From: Haemaphysalis longicornis
Lineage: Eukaryota; Arthropoda; Arachnida; Ixodida; Ixodidae
Assembly (NCBI GenBank): GCA_013339765.2
Contig: CM023457.1
Span: 51,671,745-51,735,744 of the forward strand
Direction of reading: 5' to 3'
Length of the DNA: 64,000 nt
Part shown: positions 1 through 11,011 of the stretch, one piece after another
How positions within the stretch are numbered: the first letter of the stretch is position 1
Layout: each line of letters begins with the position of its first letter
Notes under the pieces: generated by a model
Seen by the model: the letters and a program-made list of their open reading frames with translations, nothing else
Database searches by the model: none
What the model was told of the DNA's origin: nothing
Position numbers and translations under genes: made by a program

Positions 1-900
1 GGCTTGGGTCTGGATCAACTTAGCATATTTAGAATCCATTGCACTTAACCGTAAGCACGTGGTGGTATTTTAACGGAGAATAAATTTGCAGGAAAAAAGT
101 GGTCAAAAATTAAACGGGTGTGTTCAAATGTGGAAAACGGGGTGTTCTATAATTATTACTGCCAGTGTTTTGATGGATTCTGGAATGGTTGAACAGGAGG
201 CATTACTGAACACGATTTCCTCTGGACGCTTGGGGGGAGAGGCATTCGAATGAGTCAGCAGAGAAACTCTGATACACTCTAACGTTAGATAACCGCAAGC
301 TACAAAACTGGCGGACTTACTCCGCTGCGAAGCGTTAGGCTGACAGCTGACAGACTGTCAGTTTCGCTGGATCCTGCTGCCATTATCATTTCGAGGTGTT
401 AGTGATGCGTATACCTCGTGTTGCAGGCGTCTACAAACCCACGGGGCAGTCCTTGAAAAACTAGGATAGTTTGGAATATTCATGGCGAATATGCAGTGTA
501 ATCTTGGTAAATGGCAACTACAAAATTCTGTTTTGTAAATCATGGGTGCTCGGTTTAACAGGGAAGGGGAGGGAGGGGTTGCTTGCTGGAGAATGTAGAA
601 ACCAAAACAGCTCTGAGGTGGTCGTTCCGCTTTGTGCAGTATTTCAGAACATTGCAAAACTTTCGTGATTACTCACTCAAATGTACTTTAGTGTTCTGCA
701 ACATATTTAAGGTATTTGGTATTGAAAGTCCCAGATTGCTTCGGGCGCAATATTACGCTACAAAAATATTCGACAGGATTCGGCAGGGAATAACGGAACC
801 CAACAATTATGTGTAGCTCTGTGGGTAAGCTACATTTGACGCCCAATGACCAAAGAAAAAAGTCTCTTCAAAGTTACACAAAACAGCGCTTTTGTTTTCA
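1..900. other. Unique intergenic or intronic DNA, no gene seen
   Basis: Only short, mutually overlapping open frames occur (at most about 100 codons). None has a recognisable domain, signal peptide or convincing splice context. I see no tRNA-like boxes and no terminal inverted repeats. Confidence 0.5.
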
Positions 901-901
901 T

Positions 902-1030
902 AATGAATGAATGAATGAATGAATTTATTGTAAACAAGGAAAGGAAAGACCACCAGGAGGCGTAGTTTGTCTCACCTGAGGGTGGACACCGGAACGCCTG
1001 CTGGTGTGGGGGGTGTGGGGACTGGGGAAA
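902..1030 (-). repeat. (AATG)n tract, possible 3' tail of a non-LTR element
   Basis: Positions 902-924 are an (AATG)n run. It continues into TTTATTG and a stretch that, on the minus strand, reads as an AATAAA-like end followed by (CATT)n. Tick and other arthropod LINEs often end in such short tandem tails. No reverse-transcriptase reading frame is visible, so the LINE assignment is inference. Confidence 0.35.
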
Positions 1031-2571
1031 ACAGTTGTAGTTAATTTTGATTTAACGAAACTATATTCTAGTAAAATTTGCGTGTGTCTCTTTTTTGTCC
1101 TCTTATAAGTCATGCCGCAGAGTCTCGGCGGCGGTTTTTGTGATGGAGACTAAAACGAAAACAAGAAACGCCGGGCATATAGGGAATTTCGGTGCTCGTT
1201 GGATAATCGCCGACTGGTCTAAGTTAATCCTTAGCTCCCTCGCAACGAGCCGCCTGAACGGACCGAGTGTAGTTTGGGCTCGTACAAGAATTCGAGTTTC
1301 CTTTGTATGAAGACCTAACGACTACTCGTCTATGCTGGACGGGTTGGAATAAACAGACACGACAGCGCCCGTGTCGCAAAGCGCGCATGCGCACTTGACG
1401 TTAAAAAGAAATGCTGCATAAAGGATCACTTTCCGGGTATGCTGGAAGCGCAACTGCATTTGCATGCATTTCTTACAGTCTATACTTGGAAGCTGCAATG
1501 TTCTCCCTTCATTGGCATGCCGCCTATATGCGGTACAAAAACCCTGGGTGTCTTCTTTGTTTGGCTATGGAGATAAGCGTGTGTTTTCGCCCGCTCGTTT
1601 TCTTTTTTGCCCCGTCTTGCATAGTCAATGATGTCGCACAGGCAAACTTATCTTGGCTGGTCTCGTGCAAGGAAATGGGGGTCCGGGGGTAATAAAACAG
1701 GCGTAAACACATTACGAAACTGCCGTGAATTTTAATGCTGGAAACATCCCGCACCGGTGGCCGCGAGCAGTTTTTTTAAACTGGCTGGCTTTTCTTTGTA
1801 AACCCCAGTACTTCGTTTTTATTTCGTTTTCTCCTTTTCCCCGCAACGCGGAGGGGCCTATTTCCGGTCTGGTGCCACAAAAAAGCAGGCATGGGTGCCT
1901 GCTCGCAAGCGCTGCGCTCAGGCTGTATAGGGCGTTTTGAAGCAAATAACCGTTTGTCGTCGAGTGGTCCGTTTGAAAGGGAAAGTATTGAGCTCATCAC
2001 TCAAACTCCGGCGCGCACTCACAACACAAAAGAAACGGCAAAACTGTGCCACAGGTTCAGGCGCCAATCATGGAAGGGGGCTTAAGTCAGCACTAACAAA
2101 TGTACGGGGTACTTGTGTTAAAGTTTTGTAACCTGCGTAACCAGCATACCCCTCTGGAACAACCGTAGGCCCTCCGGGATGACCGTGCACGCCTCACTTA
2201 AGCACACTTCGAGGCTGCTGAAGAGTACAGACAACCTTTAGTTCAGATTTCTGTTTTGGTATTGTACCCAGCATGGAACGACGTCAAAGGGGCTCTTGTA
2301 TATCGTACAGTACCATTCGCCTTTGAGACAGCTACTAGACATCCGAGCTTAATAAAAACACGTGGTACTGTTCCATATTCTACATTCTAGCACGGACGCT
2401 GAACTTAAGCGTGCGCAATCTAGTATTACATGGTTCATTCGCAGCTGTTGCCGATGTATGCCCATTGTTGGCTTTTCCTATGTGATCATGACCAACCGCG
2501 CGGAACGACCTTGGCAATCACACCACCGTCGATTAAGAAATGAGCAGGCCCTCTCATCTTAGAGATCGCGC
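1031..2571. other. No gene seen; one NRF1-like palindrome
   Basis: Several short open frames overlap on both strands with no recognisable product. The palindrome GCGCATGCGC lies at 1383-1392, an NRF1-type site. The same motif recurs across the window, partly inside repeats. Nothing else can be supported. Confidence 0.4.
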
Positions 2572-2674
2572 AAGTGGTCAAAAATTAATCCGGAGCCCTC
2601 CACTACGGCGCGCCTCATCGCCTGCGTTGCGTCGGCGCGTTAAACCCCAATCAATCAATCAATCAATCAATCAA
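2572..2674 (+). mobile_element. Ruka-type SINE, 3' fragment
   Basis: This matches the 3' half of the tRNA-derived SINE seen better preserved at 42.3, 47.6 and 60.3 kb. It has the body motif GTGGTCAAAAATTAATCCGG, then the conserved GGCGCGCCTCATCGCCTGCG block, then a (CAAT)n tail at 2648-2674. The tRNA-like head is missing, as expected of a 5'-truncated insertion. No clear target-site duplication was found. Confidence 0.85.
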
Positions 2675-3400
2675 GGATCCCTTTAATTCGCCAGCGCAAT
2701 GTGGCCGGTGGCGTCGCGTCTCACCAAAAGAAAGTGGTGCGAAGTTGTCCGCCGTCTTATCGACAGTGCTAGTTAGAGGAGATGGCGACAAGTGGTACCA
2801 TACTAACGCCTCTCATCACCGCGAATCCTGTGGCCTTTTAAGATGCTCTAGGGTTAGGACTACTTTTCGCGCAGATGCCATAGAATCTAGAATTATATAG
2901 CCATACCTTTGAACAGACAAAGGACACGCTTATATATTCGCCACGTATATATCTTTCACTTTTTCTGTCGTCATCTTAGGCCAGCCGTTCTTAGACTTGA
3001 CACTTTTATGCTCCCGCCAGCACTTCCGCACTTCGCCGTCCGTTCACCCGTCGGCAGTGCCAACTAATTTTCGCGCATGCGCAAACCCGTAGCAGCCGCT
3101 TGAAGAGCCTGTCTCCGGGTTGTAAACAGGGTCTGTCCTCAGCCGCAGCGCGGGCATGCTGCAACACGCCGAGAACGCCCGGTACATCGACGGCGGTGGG
3201 CCGCCGGGAGCTGTTGTCTCTCCCTGCCTGCGCAGGTCTGGCCTAGGTCGCACTCCCTCAAGGCTACACGCCGATTCCGCCCGCGCTGCGTCTCTTCCTT
3301 GGCAGGGCTCCCAGAGCCCGACCGCTCGGTTACGAAAGAGAGGACGCCCTTCTGCGTCCACTGACGCGCTCGCCTGGTCCTCCCCCTCCGTTTAGCCACC
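2675..3400. other. No gene seen; CpG-rich patch at about 3040-3400
   Basis: The left part is unremarkable. From about 3040 the sequence is GC- and CpG-rich and contains an NRF1-like site (CGCGCATGCGC, about 3072-3082). Open frames on both strands here overlap and have an arginine/alanine/proline-rich composition typical of GC-rich noncoding DNA. A CpG-rich regulatory patch is possible but unproven. Confidence 0.3.
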
Positions 3401-3842
3401 GAGTTTCATACTAATATATACTAGAGGGAAATCTGGCGCTGCAATCGCGGGCCGTCGTGGGCGCCGCCATTGCAGCCAACGACGTTCCTCGCCTACTTGA
3501 CTTGGCTAGCCGCATGGCTTCTTTTTTGGTCTCGAAGCCAAAGTGATTTAGAAAAGGGAATCATTTTTTTTTTTCTAGCTCATATTGCTTGAAGCTTCCA
3601 AATAATCACTGGCTAAAAATCTTTTGGGGCTAAAATTTTATAATAACAAAACAAACTTGAGTGACCTTTTACAGTAATATTGTTGCTTTTTTGCAGCAAG
3701 AGCCAACTTTTCAGCCTGTTCATGAGCCATGCCAAGGACAAGTGGAACGTGCTTGCCCGGTACATGACGGGACGCTCGCTGAGCGCGGCTCCCCTAGACT
3801 GTGGCGCCAGATTTCCCTCTAGTATACATCAATATGAAACTC
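3401..3842. mobile_element. TIR element (about 442 bp MITE-like) with 40+ bp inverted ends
   Basis: The left end (3401 onward, GAGTTTCATACTAATATATA then CTAGAGGGAAATCTGGCGC) matches in reverse complement the right end at about 3799-3842. The terminal inverted repeats are therefore over 40 bp with only a few mismatches. No transposase frame lies inside, so it is non-autonomous. I could not define a convincing target-site duplication, so the superfamily is unassigned. The interior carries a splice-acceptor-like tract ending at 3696 followed by an open frame (see findings). Confidence 0.75.
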
Positions 3843-4740
3843 CACGCTTTTAGCCGCTCTGCAACATGAAAAGAGGTGATATAGGGATTAACCTTTGAGG
3901 TAACGGTAGACTCTGTGCTGGACGAACCAACATCGGGATGTCGTTCATGTCCCGATTGATTGCAGCCCTTCCAGTTAGCTGCAGATTCGAAATACGTCAC
4001 ATGTCAGAGTTTCGTTCAGACCCACGAGAATGACTGGTCCGGAAATGAGATAGAAGGACTGAAGAAGTGAAGGAATTGATGATCATGACAAAGATGATTG
4101 GGGTCGTGGTGGTGATAATGATAACGGTAACGATGTAGGAGGAGGAGATAATGGCAAACGAATGATACGGGTGAAACAGACGACAGTGACGACGATGATG
4201 ATGTTGATGATGATGAGGGGGGGAGTTTTTTTACCCACGCCGAAGGCGCGACGCCAACCGGCCCGTCGCCCCTGTCGGAACGGAGGAAAACCCGGCAGTC
4301 AATCCGTCGGCAGCAGAGGGCGTGCCCCGCGGCCTCCTCTTCCTCCATCCGCAGAGACGCTTTGTTGACGTCGCTGGCGATTGACAGGCGGTGCGAGCGC
4401 TGTCGACGACGAGGTCGTTCGTCGGACTCTTTGCGGGCACCGTCGGCTCGCCGCGTCGCTGCAGTGGCGTCGGAACAAACACGAGGTGGCGTAGGGTTCT
4501 CCTTCTAACGGCACACCGCCATGTCGCCGGTGGAGTATATATTGTTGGTTCGACTCAGAGGGCTGTGACTCACTTTGCGCGAACGAAAACATTCGATAAT
4601 TTTAGCGGTAAATGTACTGCGTTTGTCCGCTATGGGCTGAGCGAAGCAAAATGATGACAATTCGTTAAATGATTCGTTGCGCAAATGATGGTGGCTGTGA
4701 GGATGATGACGTGATCACGTTACATCACCCGCTTAGTCGC
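3843..4740. other. No gene seen; degenerate (GAT)n tract and CpG-rich stretch
   Basis: About 4080-4225 is an imperfect GAT/GATGAT-rich purine tract. About 4230-4560 is CpG-rich, with overlapping open frames on both strands that have no recognisable domains. The remainder looks like unique DNA. Confidence 0.35.
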
Positions 4741-5041
4741 CAAGTCGTGGCTGCTGTTGGCCGTTTTTATGTCAACGTAGGAGGCGGTACAAGGAACGAA
4801 GATGTGCGCACCTTGCAATACCGCACAACTCTGCACACTGCACGCCCCAAGCAAGCGTTTTCTGGCGTTTCAGCGGAACGCATACAAAAAAGGCCCCGCG
4901 CTGCAGTTGGTCGCAGTTTATGCGAATGTAGCAGACGATGCGAGGTACGAATATCTGCGCTCTTTGCAGTACCGTACAAATCTGCACACTGCGCGCCCCA
5001 GCAAACGTTTCCTGACGTTTCAGCGTAAAAAAAGGCTCCCG
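4741..5041. repeat. Diverged two-copy tandem repeat, unit about 151 bp
   Basis: Two adjacent units align along their length. CCGCACAACTCTGCACACTG at 4821 corresponds to a similar block at 4972, and TCTGGCGTTTCAGCG at 4861 to CCTGACGTTTCAGCG at 5011. The period is therefore 150-151 bp. The parallel open frames on both strands come from this duplication, not from a gene. Confidence 0.8.
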
Positions 5042-5052
5042 TGCGCGGGAGC
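5035..5052. repeat. Short perfect stem-loop after the tandem repeat
   Basis: GCTCCCG (5035-5041) pairs perfectly with CGGGAGC (5046-5052) across a 4-base loop, after a run of A. It resembles a bacterial-type terminator in shape only; in this eukaryotic context no function is claimed. Confidence 0.5.
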
Positions 5053-5410
5053 TTTATGTTGCCCAATTGAGAAGCAGCGTAGTTATTGTGCGCCGTCACG
5101 CGGGACTCCGCAGCGCGGCGTGAAGGTTGCGAAAGTGGCGAGCGCTGCCAATTGAAACAGATACGCATCCCCCCCGTCGAAGGAACCGCCGCAACACGTG
5201 CTCCCCACCTCGATACTCACGCGACGGTACACCGAGTCTCTTCAAGCTTGGATACACATGCCGATTGGAATCAGCACGCTTCTCAACAACGAGGTTCCCC
5301 TCTCGGAAGGGTTCGTATCGGCCTTCGCTTCTGTATCCCTGTGACGGTTGCTGCATCAAAACGTTGTTGGGTGCCGTGGAACCGTGATCACCAGTTGAGG
5401 GCCGTAAATA

Positions 5411-6035
5411 GAGTCTTAAAGCGTGCCGCGTGTACCATGTTACCGTGCGTAGCGTGACAGGACTGCGCATGCGCGCGCGGGCACGGCGAGGAGGGCCACC
5501 CTAGGGTCACTGGATAAGATGCAGAGTACCGTCACTGAGGCACGCAAGTGAGCAACGGCGGCCATTTTGGTGTTTATCAGGTGTTGCCAGATTTCTGCGG
5601 CTTCACCGCTAACTTTGACGAGGTCATTTGTAAACAACTCGGCCGAAGACGCAGCAATAGTTCACTATAGCAACACGACATCTTCGGACGCACTTCTGCA
5701 GCTGAAATGCTGCGAAGAGTGTTATCGAATTTGATTCGAGCTCGGAACCACGCCAGTCGCGCGCAGCCGCAGATCAGGGAGGGCAAGCTGAGGCTACCGC
5801 AACTGACCGACAGAAAACGCATAAACACAAAATGGCGGTGACTATGAACCGTCCCAGCGTAAACAAATGTCACGTGATGCGAACTGACCAATGATCACGG
5901 CGGCGGCACAGAACAATAGGAGAAAAGAGTGCGGATACTCTGTAACTTTATCAGTGACACTAGGTCACCCCTTGCCGGAACGAATGCGCGCATGCCCATT
6001 CCGGTCCCGGTACACACGATACACAGGGTACATGG
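5411..6035. mobile_element. Palindromic MITE (family B) interrupted by a second MITE
   Basis: The arms at 5411-5505 and 5959-6035 match the two halves of the uninterrupted family B element at 38618-38819. Shared features are the ACCGTGYGT-type repeats near each end, the GACTGCGCATGCGCGCGCGG block and the GGAACGAATGCGC block. The 453-bp element at 5506-5958 sits between the arms. No coding capacity is seen, so the family is non-autonomous. Confidence 0.75.
5506..5958. mobile_element. MITE family A, copy 1 (453 bp), nested in family B
   Basis: The ends are inverted: GTCACTGGATAA at the left and TTATCAGTGAC at the right. The whole interior aligns with a second copy at 59078-59516. Flanks share a CTAG core (ACCCTAGG left, ACTAGGTC right), an imperfect candidate duplication. 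The interior has motifs seen in both copies: AAAATGGCGG (YY1-like), GTCACGTG (E-box) and GACCAATGATCA (CCAAT). Superfamily not assigned. Confidence 0.8.
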
Positions 6036-7527
6036 AAGGCAGCATGGCACAGTGAGCGCTGGGAAGGATTCCACGTGACCACATGTGTACTGTTCCTTTC
6101 GTGGCGGGCGAAGTCACTGGAGAGAGCATTGTGTTACCTGTAAAGACAGTGCTTACAAAACAGCACAGTCACTTGATAGCTTTGTTATCGTCCAGTGGCT
6201 TTGTGTTCGTTTTCAGGGCGAGGACTGGCTACTGTGGCTTATTACTGTAGACCAGACTTTCGTACGTCAGATCATGTAGAAGTAAAACTAGAATGCTAAA
6301 AACACCCGTAAAGAATGCTGCGAATAGGGCCAGAGACTGCTCACTGCTGACCACCTATAATAAAAATACTTCGTTGATAATTCCGCGGAATGGTTCTCAA
6401 GGTAACGGTACCTGCCCTGTCCACGTGCGCACGTGCAACCACCGCCGCCATTTTTTCCGCATCCTCTTCCACGCCGCTCGCTGTGGTGCGATTCGAGGGG
6501 ACGCCGTATCGCAACTGGAGCCGCGCGGAAAGACACGATATACACTGTTACCGCTAGCGTGGCGGAAACGGCACATGATTGCACCCTGCGCGGTTTCCTC
6601 TTCGGGGGCAGCCGTCGAACGGGTGCCCTTGAAGCGCGCACATGTGTACATACATATAGCCGAGGCGCCGCCAAGGACGTCCAGCGCGACTCTTGGGCAA
6701 CGTTTACGTCGGAGGCGAGATCCCGCGGCATGGCGTAACGTTACGTCACGGTGACGTTTCGTCATTCTTCGACGGGAATGGCTGGGCGTGTACGTATGCG
6801 GGGAATCTTTCAATCAATCGCAGTATCGCCATCTGTTGGCGCAGTCGGGAACAACAGCCAGTCTGCACGGACGATGACTCTTGACTCTTGCTTAGCGAAA
6901 AATGTTTGAGTGTGGTTCAGTGTGGCTCACATACGTTCGTCTTGAAGACGAAGCAGGGCCCCGACCCAAGTACGGAAACTGTTTCCTGACATCTGAGGGT
7001 CACTGGGATTGACACGTTGAAGATGGGAGATTGACATATTGCAATGCATTTACGTATTGCAATGCATTGACATGTGTTCACAGCGCGCTGTCACCACTTT
7101 GCCCATACAGACAAGTAAGGCTTAATTTCTTGCTGGAAACTGCTGCTGTTCTGTTTCAAGTGGAGAGTATGCAATATCAGAAAGCCGTCAGCAAACCTAT
7201 AGGGTATTTTTCGCGTGATGCCCGTATTAAAACAATTTTGTAGTAGTAGTATCGTGTTTGGTAATATGGCAATAACTGCAAATGCGACAGCATGCGCAGG
7301 CTTAGCTGGGAGTTCACTGTTGTTGGGTAAGTAGTAGCTTGTACGCTGCAACACACGGGGTAGTTGTTTAGCTGGAATCTATAAATAGAGTGACGTGCGA
7401 GGCAAGTGGGGGCCATAGCCGTTTAACGATATCTAGACGATGTTCCAGGAGTTTACATTGCGATGCAAGCTCACTTATTTCAAAAAATTGCGTGCAGTAG
7501 GCACTAGAGGACATTTATCTGAAACTT
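6036..7527. other. No gene seen; CpG-rich patch at 6430-6760
   Basis: At about 6430-6760 open frames of 100-150 codons exist in several frames on both strands at once, the signature of GC-rich noncoding DNA. At 7035-7070 a short ATTGCAATGCATT motif is duplicated. A CTATAAATAG box at 7379-7388 lacks a clear initiator and a plausible downstream ORF. Confidence 0.35.
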
Positions 7528-7640
7528 TGTGTAAGCGTATTATATATCCACAAATCACGCTGTGTATAGGCTGATGCAACTATCGTGTAAGTGTATTATA
7601 TATCTACACGTCGCAATGTGTAACCTGACGCAACTTCTTC
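7528..7640. repeat. Two-copy tandem repeat, unit about 56 bp
   Basis: GTGTAAGCGTATTATATATC at 7530 recurs as GTGTAAGTGTATTATATATC at about 7586, and TGATGCAACT recurs as TGACGCAACT, giving a period of about 56 bp. It is A/T-rich with no coding potential. Confidence 0.75.
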
Positions 7641-9404
7641 AGTAAGTAGCTACATCGTGCGGAGCTTCACGTTACGGATATACATACAAACGGAGTTAAA
7701 ACGTAGCCTTGAACCCAGCGTATAGCCTTCACTTGTTCTTTGGTGTGAAAAACAACTGCAGGGGACCAGGATCTATATCGAGAAAGCTTCATCCTGCTTA
7801 TAGATAGTAGCTTCGATGCACTTGTGATTAATTTTTTTTATCTGAGTCGGGTCTCGATCACGTGAAAGTTAACACCTTTTCTCTCTTTTTTTTTACTGGG
7901 GATTATCTATATCAAGCAAATTAGATTTATCGGAGCCTGCCACTAAAATTTTCTGAAACTTTTAAGCTGGGGCAACTTCGTACTCAATGGGCAAGTAATT
8001 AGCGGATGTAATTTTCATGCGGCTCATATTCACGAACGTCGAACGCAAGCTCTTCTGGCGTTTTGTTACGTGTGGGCGGGTGTGCGCGCTTGGGCGAAGT
8101 ATCAGCCGGCGTCCGTTCCGGACATTATGCTCTCATAAACGCACACACGGACGCAAAAATGATGGCTTCATAGGAAACGGAAGCCGACCGTCAGGCGCAA
8201 GAAATAAAAATTCAAGAGCGGGAAGGAGAAGAAAACGGAAGAAGTTTGCTCTAGCAATTTCCGCTACGTGCAACGGACGTTGAAGATAAATCGGCTGTTC
8301 TTTGATGTAAACGTCTTTATCGCTGTTGCAACACGGTTTCCTGCGTATACCGGGTAAGCCTACGTTGAACGTGGATATTTTAGAATATTTTCATGTTGGC
8401 GATAATAGGATTTAAATGGGACTTTTTTATGGACCGTATGGCGGTGGCTCCTTCCATCGGGACGATGACGTCACAGCTGCGCCACTACTTCTGTGTCTTT
8501 AAGTCAGGCGACTGCACGGAAGTATAAGAGGTGTATGCAGTTTCCTCCTCCGAGGTTAACTATCAGACACTGGTTTAGAAGCGAGTCTTAGCCGCTCTTG
8601 TCCAGAAAAGCGGCAGGAATCAATGTTCGACTGTTCTACTGTTACGATTAATGTATTACATTTCCCACTGATATGTATACTGCATATTCTCCTCCCTACA
8701 CCCCCGACTCGCTAGTATACGATGTGCTGGCGTGAGGAGAAAAGCACCTTGAGGATATTTAGTGATGCCCAATGAACAGTTGGTTCACTATTTTAGTTTA
8801 GCATTGCTACGTAACCAGTCTGGCATTCAGGAAGCTGCGGGATGTGATACGGCGGCTGAGCGAAACCATTTCTGGCCGTGGCTTCTTGCCTGAAAACACT
8901 CACACCCAAATCGCTGCCTATATATAGCGATATAAATAATTAGAATATAATAATTATAATATGGTTTCATTCTACGGTGTTGACTTCCACCATTGGTATC
9001 GGTCCAGTCTAATTTCGGTTTACCAGCTGAATGATCGCCTCTGCCGATCGTGTTGGTCTCAGCTGCCTCTTATCGTCGACCGGCTTTCGCTAAATTTTTG
9101 GCCTTTTGTTAAGTTTAGCATAGTATTTTGTAAGCGCACACCTCGCCTGCCTGGAAATCGCGAAACTCTCGTTCTCTGCCACGACACACGTGCGCCTGTC
9201 GGAAGTAGAGTTCGCAAAATAATCATAGTGCTGAGCGTGAGAGAACAGGCATCCGCAGATGTTTCCGCTCTCTCTCCGCTGAAAGGAACGTAATTCTATC
9301 CGACCGGCTGCGGCCACGGGCGAGCGACACAGAGGCCGGCGCACCCGAGCGTCCTCTATTCCACACCCAGCAGTATGAAACTTCGTGTTAGCCTTTGTGC
9401 GCAC
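7641..9404. other. No gene seen
   Basis: Mostly A/T-rich unique DNA with scattered T-runs. A CRE-like GATGACGTCACAG lies at about 8464-8476. Open frames stay near or below 110 codons and resemble no known family. Confidence 0.4.
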
Positions 9405-9750
9405 CCACATTGGTGACACGATGCCCCCTCACCAGTGAGACAACGTGCACTCACACGGGTGACACAATGTCCACCCACACTGGTGAAACAACGCGCACCC
9501 ACACTGGTGACACGATGCCCCACCGGTGAAACAACGTGCACTCACACGGGTGACACAATGTCCACCCAAACTGGTGAAACAATGTGCACCCATACTGGTG
9601 ACACGATGACCCCCTCACCGGTGAAACAACATGCACTCACACGGGTGACACAATGTCCACCCACACTGGTGAAACAACGCGCACCCACACTGGCGACATG
9701 ATGTCCACTCACACTGGTGAAATAATATTCACTCACACGGGTGAAAACGT
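9405..9750. repeat. Minisatellite of about 21-24 bp monomers in about 91-95 bp higher-order units
   Basis: The basic monomer resembles CCCACACTGGTGAAACAAYG. Four slightly different monomers recur as a block: TCACACGGGT appears at 9451, 9542 and 9637, spacings of 91 and 95 bp. In one frame it encodes repeated THTGE/THTGD, which mimics the zinc-finger linker, but there are no Cys or zinc-binding His pairs, so it is not a zinc-finger gene. Confidence 0.9.
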
Positions 9751-10176
9751 GGCCGCGCCGCCGTCCCCTTCCTTAGCCGCGCGCACTTGCGTCTCAAACG
9801 ACTGCAGATACCGGAAGCGAAAGCATGGCCCTCGCACCATGTCCTGCGCCCAGGAAGAGGCCTTTCAGCTGGCACTCCTTGAGGTGCCAGCTGAATCAAC
9901 GGCACTTCGGCGAAGGGCCTGTCGACGGCATCCTCGCGGCCCGTTCGTAACATTTTTTTAATCATGGAGGTATCACCAAGTTTTCTCACCCCCGCGTCTC
10001 CGTGTGGGCGTTCGTGCATGTGACTGCGGAGTGAGAACTATACAGGTTGCTTCAGATTATTCGGCCATTACGTTGTTAAGGAAGCTGGGAGAGCAATTAC
10101 GAGTGCCGTTTTGTTTTTCGGTGTTGTATGTTGTGGTCGTTTCGACATGGTGTGCACTGGCGTATGATGTACTGTT

Positions 10177-10198
10177 TATATATATATATATATATATA
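10177..10198. repeat. (TA)n microsatellite
   Basis: A pure TA run of about 22 bp lies immediately beside the 3' end of the tRNA-headed repeat to the right, consistent with an A/T-rich tail or target. Confidence 0.85.
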
Positions 10199-10430
10199 AT
10201 GAGAGTCTCGTTGAATGAAGCCGGAAATAAATAAGGGCAGGCAGTCAAGAACACCAAGGAAGGCAAAGGGGAAAAGGCGGTAAGTCATTTATTTTTTCTG
10301 AAACAGATATATTTTTGAAATGTTTGAAAGATAGAAAGAAAGTGGAAAAAACCATACCCGCCGGGTGGGGCCCGAACCCACGACCTCCGGATACATATAT
10401 ATGTACATTCCTCGTGCACTCACACTACGG
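10199..10430 (-). mobile_element. tRNA-derived SINE, second family (minus strand)
   Basis: On the minus strand, GGTCGTGGGTTCGGGCCCCA (B-box region, about 10366-10385) is followed by a body with CTTTCTTTCTATCTTTC and an end containing CTTGGTGTTCTTGACTGCC. This gives a tRNA-like B box, an A/T-rich body and an abutting (TA)n. The layout and wording resemble a common ixodid SINE, known to me only from memory. The A box is not clear. Confidence 0.6.
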
Positions 10431-10871
10431 CCGCGTCTTCCCACTCCTCGCGCCGGCTTTTGTAGCAGCGTTGTCCTATATAGTAGCTCCTCCGCGGAGC
10501 TTCCCCAGCAGCAGCGCGAGGAGGCAAGTTCTGACTCAGCGTCGGAGTCCGGACCCTCGCGGCCTTTGCCTGCGACTCGAAGGGGTGACTCGCGCTCAGT
10601 CTGCACATATCCCGGCCGCTCGCGTCCTTCCTCCTTGCCGCTGCACTTCTCCGCGCGCTGCAAATATAGCACGCGCGCGCTCGCGCAGAACGCCGCAAGC
10701 ACCAGCTGTGCCTTCCCTCACTTCTTTCCGTTTGCCTCGACTTCTGACGCGAGCGTCCTCGGCCGAGAGGGCGAACCACGCGTCGGCCAGCGTCCAAAAG
10801 GAACCACCGCTCTGGAGACAGTGCGTAGCAAGCCGCGATGGGAACACTGCTTTATGAATGCAATAGCGGTA
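10431..10871. other. GC-rich DNA, no gene seen
   Basis: Open frames of 125-180 codons run on both strands and in several frames at once, are rich in Ser/Arg/Pro, and match no family. I treat them as composition artefacts. A TATATAG box at about 10479 is not accompanied by a recognisable transcription unit. Confidence 0.35.
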
Positions 10872-11011
10872 GCACCCGGCCCGTGTGTTCGAGATTTCGG
10901 CGCACGTTAAAGATCCCCAGGTGGTCAAAATTAATCCGGAGCCCTTCACTACGGCGCGCCTCAGCGCCTGTGTAGCGTCGGCGCGATAAACCTCAATCAC
11001 TTAATCAATCA
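10872..11011 (+). mobile_element. Ruka-type SINE, 5'-truncated
   Basis: It starts within the body (CCCGTGTGTTCGAGATTTCGGC), continues through AAAGATCCCCAGGTGGTC and GGCGCGCCTCAGCGCCTG, and ends in a short decayed tail (CAATCACTTAATCAATCAAG). It is more diverged than the copy at 42.3 kb. The tRNA head is absent. Confidence 0.85.

Noticed and set aside
7031..7243. ORF with repeated N-terminal peptide
   Set aside because: The repeat arises from a short direct DNA duplication (ATTGCAATGCATT). No domain or promoter.
9435..9750. THTGE/THTGD repeats resembling C2H2 zinc-finger linkers
   Set aside because: No Cys-Cys/His-His pattern between them; they are the translation of a DNA minisatellite.
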